A stretch of DNA of 64,000 nt, taken from positions 1,274,252 through 1,338,251 of the forward strand of contig NZ_GL892076.1 in the NCBI RefSeq assembly GCF_000213975.1. Reading direction: 5' to 3'. The number at the start of each line of letters is the position of its first letter. Within the stretch, counting starts at the first letter, position 1. Shown here piece after piece: positions 46,848 to 55,700 of the stretch. The position numbers and the translations under genes are program-made. Source of the DNA: Centipeda periodontii DSM 2778. Lineage in GTDB: Bacteria; Bacillota; Negativicutes; Selenomonadales; Selenomonadaceae. The notes under the pieces were generated by a model. That model did not search any database and had not been told where the DNA came from. It saw only the letters and a list, made by a program, of their open reading frames with translations.

Positions 46848-48240
46848 CTAGAACTTCACCCCGAGGGAGAATCCACTCGTCACATCCGATGTGTGGAATC
46901 CCTCGGGTTTTCTTATGGGCATCGCCGCAAAGACATCATAGGAGACGGTATCGATCGAGCCACGGAGTCCGACGGTTGCACCCATCATCGTATGACCGTT
47001 ATAGAGATCGGTTCCGTACCCGTAGACTGCACCGACATCAAGACCGAGATAGAGCTCTGCCTTTTGTTTCGGAAACCGTGTCGCAAACTCGTTCCGCAGA
47101 TACCATCCGTTTGTCCCCATCAGTGTCACCTCACCGTCGAATCCGCGCACCGTATAGCGATTGCCCATGCTGATCATATCCACGCCGTAGAGTCGCATCC
47201 CATCCATCGTATACTGTCCGTGAAAGGATGTTGTAAATGTTGCGGGACGATGACTGAACTCAAACGGATGCACAAAGTCCACATCGAGCAGCCACATTCG
47301 ATAGAGCGTCTTGGGCGCATCGGCGTGGGGATTTTCTTTTTGTGCGCCCATCCACCCGAGACCGAAACGGTGTGCAAGACGGAAATAGAGCGTATTGTGC
47401 TGCAGATAGAGTCGCTCGGCAAAACCAACCTCCATCGAGGTCTGGTGTATTGCTTGAATGGGCAGCTCGACATCGTTCAAGAAACTGTGTGAATTCCGTT
47501 TTCGCAGACATACTGATGGATGTATACCATTGGAGCTTTCCCGTATCTTCAAGCCCCGAGTCATCCACCGAGATCGTACCGTAGAAATTCTTCCCGCGTT
47601 TTACCATGAGCACGACATCCGTCCGCTGCGGCTGCTCTGAGGGGAGGAGCTGAACGGAGATATCCTGTGAGGGAAGGCGCTTTGCCTGTTCGATGCCCTG
47701 CTCGATATCCCGTACATTGAGGATATCTCCCTCGTGGAAGGGAAAGAGATTCTTCCAGTAGAGGGCATCACTGCCCTCGGCAAAACGAACGGTGCCGATA
47801 TAGCCGATCTGCAGAACGAGACGGAGTTCTCCCGACGAGAGATTCTGTTCCGGCACGACAATACGGCTCGTGGAGAAGCCACGAGACAGAAGAGATTGAT
47901 TCATCGCATGGATGAGCTTGTTGATATCGCTGAGAGACAGCTCCTTATCCACATAGGGACGAGCGATGCGTTCGAGGAAGCGGAATCGCTCCACTTGGTT
48001 CTCAATCGTGATCTGAGAGATGTGGAAGCGGACGCTTTCATCTGCGGGAAGATCAGCAGACGGGGGAGGGGGAACAATCGTCTCCACACGCTCCTCACCG
48101 AGACGCTCCTGCCGCTCCGCTTCCTGCGCTCGTGACTGATCGAGCTGTTCCTGCTGTGCAGGAGCGGCGATAGCTGGGATAGTTGAAAGGGAGAGGAGGG
48201 GGATAAGAAGGAGTGTGGAGGGGCGTTTGAGTGTTTTCAA
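46848..48240 (-). pseudogene. Two-partner secretion transporter TpsB (ShlB/FhaC family), frameshifted and shortened
   Basis: Outer-membrane transporter for the exoprotein encoded upstream on the same strand. The first reading frame (from a TTG at 48240) gives a signal peptide (about 1-26), a Pro-rich linker and POTRA domains (about 68-215), entering the barrel at GTISVDDSGLEDTGKLQWYT (220-239). Near 47500-47514 the barrel continues in another frame as SFLNDVELPIQAIHQTS and runs to 46848, with the conserved loop motif NRYTVRGFDGE, NGWYLRNEF and a terminal Phe. The two parts give roughly 220 barrel residues where about 330 are usual, so a deletion of about 100 residues probably caused the shift. 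No transport is expected from this gene as it stands. Confidence 0.75.
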
Positions 48241-48273
48241 GCGAGGTCACCTACTTTACGGATATAATATATA

Positions 48274-48663
48274 TTATAGTGTATCTTCTTCGATGATAAT
48301 CGTAATAATACATTTATTTGTGTTTTTTTCTACTTCTATACGGTAATCTTTTTTATGTGCTGTAATGTTATTTCTGTTTGTTTCTATATTGTGCCAACCT
48401 CCCTGCTCCATAGTATGTTTATTAAATACGCTTTCGATATCTCCTTTGGCATAAATCTGAAACTTTCTCATACCACCAATGTATTCTTCTCTTTTTATAT
48501 TGAGGATATCCAGTGTTTGCATCTCTTTTATATCATGTAAAGCATAAATCAGCTGTAAATCATTGTTTGAAGATGTATTACTTGTATGTAAAGGGTAATA
48601 AAAATATCCATAGACCCACACTGATATAAAAACAAGAACTCCTAAGTATTTGAGTATCTTCAT
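48274..48663 (-). CDS. Small membrane-anchored protein, candidate immunity or accessory protein
   Basis: A 129-residue protein I do not recognise. It starts with one hydrophobic helix (MKILKYLGVLVFISVWVYGYF) followed by a polar, probably periplasmic domain ending in a run of beta-branched residues (CIITIIIEEDTL). The DNA is AT-rich, unlike the core genes. The start could also be ATG 48681, overlapping the upstream gene; neither start has a strong ribosome site. Its place just after an orphan toxin module and another small anchored protein suggests a role in immunity, by position only. Confidence 0.5.
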   Translation of the reverse strand: MKILKYLGVLVFISVWVYGYFYYPLHTSNTSSNNDLQLIYALHDIKEMQTLDILNIKREEYIGGMRKFQIYAKGDIESVFNKHTMEQGGWHNIETNRNNITAHKKDYRIEVEKNTNKCIITIIIEEDTL

Positions 48664-48667
48664 AAAT

Positions 48668-49063
48668 TTACCAAGCTCCATTTGAAAGAATCATTTTATG
48701 CGTTCCAGTTTTCGATTCGCTCAAATAAAAATGGCATAATCCATCTGATGTAGAGAAATGTCCTCGTTCATTCGAGTGCCTTTGAAAGCCATGCTTATAT
48801 AATATATCCTTATAAGACTCCAAATCCTCATCAAATGATTTCGTAGAGGTGTACTCAAGTTTGATACGAAATGGCTTACCGACGACATCTAAAATTTCTG
48901 AGTGAAGAATATCCTCTTGTGGAGGAAAATTTATTGATTGGAATACTTTTATGAAAATATTCCAATTATCAGATTTGTTTTCAAAATTCTCATGTATTGA
49001 AAGTAATACACCTCCAACAATTGCTATACTACAGATGATAAATAAAATATGTGTTTTTTTCAT
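48668..49063 (-). CDS. Small membrane-anchored protein, candidate immunity to the orphan toxin module
   Basis: A 131-residue protein without a recognised family. It has an N-terminal hydrophobic helix (KKTHILFIICSIAIVGGVLL) and a soluble domain with aromatic and charged residues (ESYKDILYKHGFQRHSNERG). The ATG at 49063 lies 2 bases after the stop of the orphan toxin module, with aagga inside the toxin's last codons, so the two are tightly coupled. In CDI systems the gene right after a toxin end is normally its immunity gene; that is the basis for this guess. AT-rich. Confidence 0.6.
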   Translation of the reverse strand: MKKTHILFIICSIAIVGGVLLSIHENFENKSDNWNIFIKVFQSINFPPQEDILHSEILDVVGKPFRIKLEYTSTKSFDEDLESYKDILYKHGFQRHSNERGHFSTSDGLCHFYLSESKTGTHKMILSNGAW

Positions 49064-49065
49064 GA

Positions 49066-50946
49066 TTAGAAATCCTTCTGATTACCTTCGTAGAAAACCC
49101 AGCCAGCTGATAAACTTATCGTAGGAGTAGAGGATATAGCATTGTATATAAAGGAATATCCATTGACGTTAGTGGATTGTCCATGTTCTAAACCAAAACC
49201 TGCAGACCATCCCATTGAAAAACCCGTTAGTTGTTCCTTTAATATCTCTGGGTCTGTAACAATATTTCCTTGTGGGTCTTCTAGATATCCCCGTCCCATG
49301 GTATAGGCTCCAACAAAGGCTGAAAGCCCACCCTCTATATTATAAGAAGAATAAACCGGAGTGCCTTCAACATTAAACACCATAACCATTCCACTGAGAG
49401 AAACTGCATCTCCTCCAGAAACCGCAATAAGATTACACGTTCCCTCTGGTAGGTTCTTTACTAAATCATCATCCCGAATACATTCTCTTACAAAATCACT
49501 TTCTGTAAGCAAACTATTCCACTTCGTCCCACTTGCGGCTGCAATTGCTCCTGCTGTTGCATCTCCATTGACTATTTTTGCGGCAGCTGCACCAAGGACT
49601 CCACTAGCTATCTGGGCAATAGTAGGGTCAAGCCCCTTTAGGTTGTTAATCAGTGCTTCGTTGAGACCTGCACCCGCTGCACCCGAAGCGAAGCCCGCTC
49701 CTGCGAACTGGCTGATGAGTCCTCCGACGAAGGCATGAAGGATAACTTTACGTTCGCTGCCATCGTCAGGAAGATCGTGCAGGAGACGGAATGCTTCTTC
49801 ACGGAAGACATTTACGAGTTCCTTCTGTTCCTCGACGCTCTTCTTGTCAAAGATACGACCAAGTTCGTTGAGTGCGTTCGCAGTATCTCTGCTGAGAGAA
49901 GAGATGTCCTGTGTGGGATTCTCGCGAATGTCGATGATTCCAGGTGCGACAGCAGATTTTGTCGTGCTGTTTGCACTTCCTTGTACTACGGTGGGAATTG
50001 AAGGCGTGGGATGCAATGCCTGCACTACCTTCAGTGTCTTGTTTTCGCTTCCGTCAGGATTCTTTTCTTTTATTTGGACAAGTGTCGGTTTTATCTGCGC
50101 AGAAGACCCCATGTCTTTTGCGCTGTACTCCGCTTCATTATGGAGGTCGCTGAAAGAGAATGTTCCTGTTGAAAGTTTGTTTTTGTCGGAACTTGCTTCA
50201 CTTGCGATGAGTCCGCCCTTGAGATCGGTATTCTTCTCGACGTAGATGTCAAAGCCGCCGCTCCCTGCGAAGAATCCTGCCTGATCGCGTGCACTACGAT
50301 AGAGGGAGTCAATCGTTCCTTTGCTCAAATCCCTGCTAAAGGTCGGTTTGGAAAGGCGTTGCGTCACTGGATTCATGCTCCAAGAGCCTCCGAATCCTGC
50401 AGATTTGTTCTCCTCTGTGAAGTTCTCCTTCTCCTGCAAGGTTTCGATGTTCAGATTCCCGCCGATCTTTGCGGTGATCCTATCTCCCTGTGCCCTGCTC
50501 CCGATGATGTCCATATCCTTGCCCGAGGTGAGGCTGAGATTATTTTCGGCGGCAACGAGGGCAGGGGAATAGGCGGTCACGGATTCCTTACTGTTGCCGT
50601 TGGCTTTGTTTGCATTGATGCTGATGTCGCTGAGTCCCTGCGGGGTAAAGGATGCACCGATGCTTGCAGAGCTGAATTTGTTCTCCGTTGTGGTGATGCT
50701 TGTATTCTCACCCGCTTCAAGGCGCACGTTTTCCTTGGCGGTGAGGGACATATCCTTGCCCTCAATTGTCGAGCCCTTGACGGTCAGGTCATGCTCACCC
50801 GCAGTGACGTTTGTATTTCCACCCGATGCGATACGGCTTCCCGCGTATTCGTGGGTTGTGCTCTCCATATGGCTGTAGGATTTGCTTGTCCCGAAGCTGA
50901 CATCGAGGGAGAAGGTCTGCCCCGTGAGGGTATAAACTCTATCCAA
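49066..50946 (-). CDS. Orphan CdiA C-terminal (toxin) module
   Basis: A 626-residue open frame that resembles only the C-terminal part of the large exoprotein. It has no secretion domain or signal peptide. Residues about 7-175 repeat the exoprotein sequence almost exactly (505 bp at the DNA level), and about 320-473 match its pre-toxin region (RENPTQDIS, LNEALINNLKGLDP, ending in SGTKWN). The last 149 residues are different and AT-rich, and form the presumed toxin; I recognise no catalytic motif in it. The frame opens with TTG, without a ribosome site, overlapping the upstream membrane-protein stop, so it may be a silent cassette used by recombination. Confidence 0.75.
   Translation of the reverse strand: MDRVYTLTGQTFSLDVSFGTSKSYSHMESTTHEYAGSRIASGGNTNVTAGEHDLTVKGSTIEGKDMSLTAKENVRLEAGENTSITTTENKFSSASIGASFTPQGLSDISINANKANGNSKESVTAYSPALVAAENNLSLTSGKDMDIIGSRAQGDRITAKIGGNLNIETLQEKENFTEENKSAGFGGSWSMNPVTQRLSKPTFSRDLSKGTIDSLYRSARDQAGFFAGSGGFDIYVEKNTDLKGGLIASEASSDKNKLSTGTFSFSDLHNEAEYSAKDMGSSAQIKPTLVQIKEKNPDGSENKTLKVVQALHPTPSIPTVVQGSANSTTKSAVAPGIIDIRENPTQDISSLSRDTANALNELGRIFDKKSVEEQKELVNVFREEAFRLLHDLPDDGSERKVILHAFVGGLISQFAGAGFASGAAGAGLNEALINNLKGLDPTIAQIASGVLGAAAAKIVNGDATAGAIAAASGTKWNSLLTESDFVRECIRDDDLVKNLPEGTCNLIAVSGGDAVSLSGMVMVFNVEGTPVYSSYNIEGGLSAFVGAYTMGRGYLEDPQGNIVTDPEILKEQLTGFSMGWSAGFGLEHGQSTNVNGYSFIYNAISSTPTISLSAGWVFYEGNQKDF
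50426..50930 (-). repeat. 505-bp direct repeat, orphan-module copy
   Basis: Nearly identical, with no length difference, to 54615-55119 in the large exoprotein gene. It starts at tccttctcctgcaagg and ends at gtgaggg, after which the two copies diverge at once. It offers homology for swapping the toxin module onto the full-length gene. Confidence 0.85.
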
Positions 50947-51388
50947 TTAAAATAAAATATAAAAGGACCGTTCCCATAGAAAAAAAATATCCTGTAACTA
51001 AATAATAATAAACAGTATGTTTCGTGAGTTCCTGCATGAACTCTAATTGTTTTTTTTGATTAGGGTATTCCGGAAGCTTTGAGATTTCTTGTAAGAATGT
51101 AAGTGCATATTGACGATGTAAAATAGACGTAAATCCTATAAAATATAGTAAGATTACTGCAAATATGTCAATATGATAGGAGGTCAACATTGCAATCCAT
51201 CCCAAAGTTAAAAAAGGGAAAAATCCTAGAAAAGAAAATTTTAGAAATGCACGTCTAAGAATGGAGGACCACATAGTTCGTCTTTTTAAGTATGTCCATA
51301 TTGTTATGCCAATAAGATTAACAGCACAAAATGTATACACCCAAAACCATATGTTTTGTATATGAATTTGTCTCCAAAAGAAATCCAT
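50939..51388 (-). CDS. Four-helix membrane protein, candidate immunity for the large exoprotein toxin
   Basis: A 149-residue hydrophobic protein with about four membrane helices (about 12-32, 48-70, 73-90 and 126-148) and a short soluble loop (FLQEISKLPEYPNQKKQLEF). No family recognised. The ATG at 51388 follows gggag. It is AT-rich. It lies between the exoprotein and the orphan module, where an immunity gene is expected, although a fold-back repeat and an IS now separate it from the exoprotein. A polytopic immunity protein would suit a toxin that acts at the inner membrane, consistent with the hydrophobic exoprotein C terminus. Confidence 0.6.
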   Translation of the reverse strand: MDFFWRQIHIQNIWFWVYTFCAVNLIGITIWTYLKRRTMWSSILRRAFLKFSFLGFFPFLTLGWIAMLTSYHIDIFAVILLYFIGFTSILHRQYALTFLQEISKLPEYPNQKKQLEFMQELTKHTVYYYLVTGYFFSMGTVLLYFILIG

Positions 51389-51440
51389 TTTATTCTCCCA
51401 TTACAATAGAGGTTAATCGCTATTTCGTGTGGGTAAAGGA

Positions 51441-51526
51441 AGCAATGATGCCGTTACGGTTGGGCAACGACGACATCAAGATCCAATTTTCCGCATACCA
51501 AATAGATCATGGTCTTGAAGTATTCC
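51441..51526 (-). pseudogene. Remnant of the C-terminal end of a second ISL3-type transposase
   Basis: On the minus strand the sequence just outside the IS reads EYFKTMIYLVCGKLDLDVVV and then stops. This matches the end of the adjacent transposase (GYAAMIYLVAGKLKLA). It appears to be what is left of an older, related element. Confidence 0.5.
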
Positions 51527-52574
51527 GGCTCTACTCCAAAACTAGTGGAAAAGCTATTTTCAGAACGGAACGGGTGTAGCTAATTTCAACTTTCCTGCAA
51601 CCAAGTAGATCATTGCGGCATAGCCTTCAAAGGTATGAAAACCTCTTGCCTTGCGCTTCGCCGCTTGAATCATCGCGTTGATTCCTTCGCAAATCGCGTT
51701 CGTCAGGCGCGTATGAAAATTTTTCCGACCGGACTCTTTTTGCTCATCCTTACGCACCGTATCCAAGGCTTTGAGTAGCACCTGTTTGACGTGAAATTTG
51801 TCGATGGTCTGTTTGGCGTTCGGAAACACTTCTCGGACGGCGGACAGATAGCTTGCAGACATATCGCTGGTGACAGAATTGACACTCTTCGTGTTGCCGC
51901 TGTTCCTCTCCAGTTTTTCGCCCACGTTTTTGACCGCCGTTTTGTCGCGACCGGGTTCGACATCGAAGACACGGCGCCTTACTGCGTCGACGGCGACGGT
52001 GACGTATTTGTGCCCACGACGAAAGGATGTCTCATCCATGGCGATGGAGCAGATATCGGAAAGACCCATACGATTTACCGCGTCATGCACCCAATACGTG
52101 AGGATAGCGGCGAGCGACTTTTCGTCACAGTGAAGCAGACGGGAGGATCTGGCACGAGGAACGTCTTGCAGGAGTAGCATGGCGTAGCCTTCGAACAGCA
52201 GGGTAAAGCGACTGTTCTTGCGCTCAAACGGCGCATTGACCTGCACGGCGCCGCATTTGTCGCAGAGAACACGGGGACGCTTGCAGTGGACATAACAGGG
52301 ATAAAACAGGCAGTCCGCATGACGCCAGATACGTTCCTTCGGCTCGTAACCGTACCGTTTGGTCGGCGCGCCGCAGACAGGACAGCACAGCGCAGCCGTC
52401 TTGTCTACGCCCACATGTATATGGATTGCCGGCTCTTCCTCGTTAAATTCTGCGTCTATGATATACCATGGATCCTCTAGACGCAGTGATCCTGCGAGCA
52501 TCTTGTCAAAATTCTCGACCATTTGTCATCACCCTAGACGATTATACCATTTCCACTACTTCGGGAGTAGAGCC
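51527..52574 (-). mobile_element. ISL3-family insertion sequence, 1048 bp
   Basis: Bounded by imperfect inverted repeats of 25 bp: 51527-51551 and 52550-52574 share GGCTCTACTCC at the outer end and TAGTGGAAA at the inner end, with mismatches between. It holds one transposase gene. No 8-bp target duplication is visible (agtattcc against agtttgag). Elements of this family are usually 1.3-1.5 kb, so this one appears internally shortened. Confidence 0.75.
51560..52522 (-). CDS. ISL3-family transposase, probably internally shortened
   Basis: A 320-residue transposase with an N-terminal zinc finger (CCPVCGAPTKRYG ... RPRVLCDKCGAVQVNAP), a helix-turn-helix region (about 110-145) and the DDE core. 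Candidate catalytic residues: Asp in CSIAMDETSFRRGHKYV, Asp in VTSDMSASYLSAV and Glu in NAICEGINAMIQAAKRKARG. Relatives run to about 400-430 residues; here VRKDEQKES joins GRKNFHTRL directly, so about 80-100 residues of the usual insert between the second Asp and the Glu are missing without loss of frame. Activity is doubtful. Confidence 0.8.
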   Translation of the reverse strand: MVENFDKMLAGSLRLEDPWYIIDAEFNEEEPAIHIHVGVDKTAALCCPVCGAPTKRYGYEPKERIWRHADCLFYPCYVHCKRPRVLCDKCGAVQVNAPFERKNSRFTLLFEGYAMLLLQDVPRARSSRLLHCDEKSLAAILTYWVHDAVNRMGLSDICSIAMDETSFRRGHKYVTVAVDAVRRRVFDVEPGRDKTAVKNVGEKLERNSGNTKSVNSVTSDMSASYLSAVREVFPNAKQTIDKFHVKQVLLKALDTVRKDEQKESGRKNFHTRLTNAICEGINAMIQAAKRKARGFHTFEGYAAMIYLVAGKLKLATPVPF

Positions 52575-52582
52575 AGTTTGAG

Positions 52583-52743
52583 TCTATGATAAGTGCTACG
52601 GAATGATGAAGTTGTGGAGCAAACGTGTGATACTGCAAAGCAAACCCCAGTGAAGCAAGCGGCGCAAAGTGTGCGACCGCTTGCGTAACAAGGGGGGGTA
52701 CATGGGGTGCACACCTGAAATACTCCGTAACATGTGCCGAAAA
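52583..52743. repeat. Fold-back (MITE-like) element B, about 161 bp
   Basis: Starts with TCTATGATAAGTGCTACGGA (18 of 20 identical to the left end of element A) and ends with TCCGTAACATG, a diverged right end. Inside, CAAAGCAAACC..AGTG.AGCAAGCGG matches element A closely, and AGCAAGCGG pairs with CCGCTTGC. It lies 8 bases from the IS and 7 bases from the exoprotein stop codon, between the exoprotein and its candidate immunity gene. Confidence 0.65.
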
Positions 52744-52750
52744 ACCATTT

Positions 52751-55700
52751 TTACTTCTCTTGAAGAATGTGATATCTTAACCCATGTTTAACAAAATCAC
52801 CTAATATAGCACCTCCAATACCTCCCCATGCCCCAGTAAGCACAGATAATCCAGCCTCAGAGCCCATCGTAGCGCCAAATTCCACACCTTTTACAGCAAA
52901 ATACAACGGTAATATGTCTGTTCCTAATGCAAACACCAACTTTCCACCATTATATGTATTCCAATCTTGTTTCATATCCATAAGAGTAAGTGTTCCACTA
53001 ACAGCACCACCAGCTTTAATGTATCCAGACAGAAAGCCTTTATAATATCCTTCATTTTTTATAGCTTCAGGAAGTCTGTTTGCCGCATCAGATAAAATAT
53101 TAGTAGCGGTTGATTTCAAGACATCAAAGCCTTTATCATTCTCCTTACTCTGTTTAGGTATATTGGGTAAAACAAGATTTTCCCCAGTAAACACAGCAGG
53201 AGGATAGGCTTGTATTGGCGCCGTATATTGACGCAGAGATGGCTGATGTTGTATATCTATGGTTTTTCCAGTGTTTTTGTCTACTGTGACATTAATAGAG
53301 GTTGGAGGCATTTCCCAAATATTCCAATCCTGTTTTCGCAACAAATTGTTATATTCCTTGAAGAATTGAATTGCACTATTTTTGGTAATGCCTAAATGGG
53401 TGAGGTAGCTGATGGCTTTTGGATAGTTTTTAACATTTTCAGATTGTCTGTTTTGAGCATTTGCACGCTCGGGTTCTTCCTCAGAGAAGATACTGTTCAT
53501 ACCTTGAATGAGCTGTAATATTTCTTCAGAGGAAAGTTCTTTTCCATCCTCCCTTTTGAGTATATGTTGGGCAAGCGCTCCAACTCCGTGAAAATCTGGA
53601 TGCTCCATTAAAAAGTAATTCCACTTCGTCCCGCTTGCCGCAGCAGACGCCCCGGCTTGTGCATTACCGCCGATTGCCTTCGCTGCAGCTGCGCCGATGA
53701 TGGCACTGATGAGCTGCGCTGTGCCGGGGTCTAGTCCCTTTAGGTTGTTGATGAGTGCTTCGTTGAGTCCCGCGCCGGCGGCACCCGAAGCAAAGCCGGC
53801 GCCTGTGATTTGGCTCAGGATGCCGGCAACAGCTGCGTGCGCGGCAATCTTGCCTACACTGCCGTCGTCCTTCATGTTATGCAGGAGACGGAATGCCTCT
53901 TCGCCAAATACGGCGGCAAGTTCCTGCCGTTCTTCCATCGTTTGTTTGTCAAAGATGCGCCCCAGCTCATTGAGTGCATTCACAGTATCTCTGCTGAGGG
54001 CAGATATGTCCTGTGTCGGATTCTCACGGATGTCGATGGCCGCTGGTGCAACGGCAGCTTTTGTGGTGCTGTCGGCACTTCCGACAACGGGCATGGGGAG
54101 AACCGGCGCAAGTCCGATGGTATTGAAGACTTTGTTCTGCTCGTCCTCTGACATGTTGTCATAATTGCCGTATTTGTGGTAGGCGGATCCGGTGCTCTTT
54201 GCGCTGTAGTCCGCCTCGTTTTTGAGGTCGCTAAAGGAGAACGTCCCTGTGGAAAGATGGTTCTTGTCCGAAGGCGCGTTGCTCGCGATAATGCCGCCCT
54301 TTAGATCGGTATTCTCTCGGGCGTAGATGTCAAAGCCGCCGCTCCCTGCGAAGAATCCTGCCTGATCGCGTGCACTGCGGTAGTGGGAGTCGACCGTTCC
54401 CTTGTTCCGAGATCCACCAATGGTGGGGTCGAAGAATTTTCTCCTGGTGGGAGAGGTGACTTGCGTGCCGTTGGGCTTTGGCGTGCTGTTCGCTGCGTTT
54501 GTGGTTGGAGGATTTTGTGTCTGACCCGTGGATTTGGTTGAGGTCTGTTTGTCCTTTGCCTTTACGCCCCACGAGAAGCCAAAGCCGGTAGAAGAATTTT
54601 GCTCCTCATAGGTTTCCTTCTCCTGCAAGGTTTCGATGTTCAGATTCCCGCCGACCTTTGCGGTGATCCTATCTCCCTGTGCCCTGCTCCCGATGATGTC
54701 CATATCCTTGCCAGAGGTGAGGCTAAGGTTGTTCGCGGCAGAGACGAGGGTAGGGGAATAGGCGGTAACAGATTCCTTACTGTTTCCGTTGCCTTTGTTC
54801 GCGCTGACACTGATATTCGACAGCCCCTGCGGGGTAAAGGATGCACCGATGCTTGCAGAGCTGAATTTGTTCTCTGTTGTGGTGATGCTTGTATTTTCAC
54901 CCGCTTCAAGGCGCACGTTCCCCTTGGCGGTGAGGGACATATCCTTGCCCTCAATTGTCGAGCCCTTGACGGTCAGGTCACGCTCACCCGCAGTGACGTT
55001 TGTATTTCCACCCGATGCGATACGGCTTCCCGCGTATTCGTGGGTTGTGCTCTCCATATGGCTGTAGGATTTGCTTGTCCCGAAGCTGACATCGAGGGAG
55101 AAGGTCTGACCCGTGAGGGGATTTTTCTTGAACGCATCGTGAATCATGCGCCCCGTTTGGTAGGCGTAGGCAGCTTTGAGTCGGTCGTCCTGTACCTCGC
55201 CGATGCGGCTGATCGGTGCATAGAGCGACTGTCCGAGATCGAGGAGTCCGTGACCGAGGCTGACGGTAAGTCCCGTCGTCCTGCTCTCCTGTGTGATGCT
55301 CTCGCGATAGATGCTATCCTTGCCGTCGAGATGTGTCTCCTTCGCTGTGACGGTCGCATCTTTGTCTGCGAGGATATTGCCGGATGAGATATGTGCGGTC
55401 TCTCCTGCGGAGATGGAGACACTGCCGCCAAGTGCGGAGATATTCGTGCCCTGCTGGGTGAGGGCGTCGCTGTCACGCGTGGTCTTTGTCTGCTGTGTTC
55501 CGATGGTGAAGCCGAGCCCGCCGGAACCGAAGATGCCGGACTTCCTGACATCTTCGTAGTTTTCCGTATGCGAATAGTTCTCTGCCGATGTGACAGAGAC
55601 GTTCCGTCCGGCAGCAATGTTTACATCGTTATCTGCAGCAATATTTGCCGCCTCGAAGACCGCGTCACGTTTTGCCGCGATGTTGACATTCTGCCCCGTG

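Noticed and set aside
51331-51579. An 82-codon plus-strand open frame over the left IS boundary
   Set aside because: It crosses the IS end and the relic transposase in antisense and has no ribosome site.
51519-52582. Target-site duplication flanking the IS
   Set aside because: The 8-bp flanks agtattcc and agtttgag do not match beyond the first three bases.
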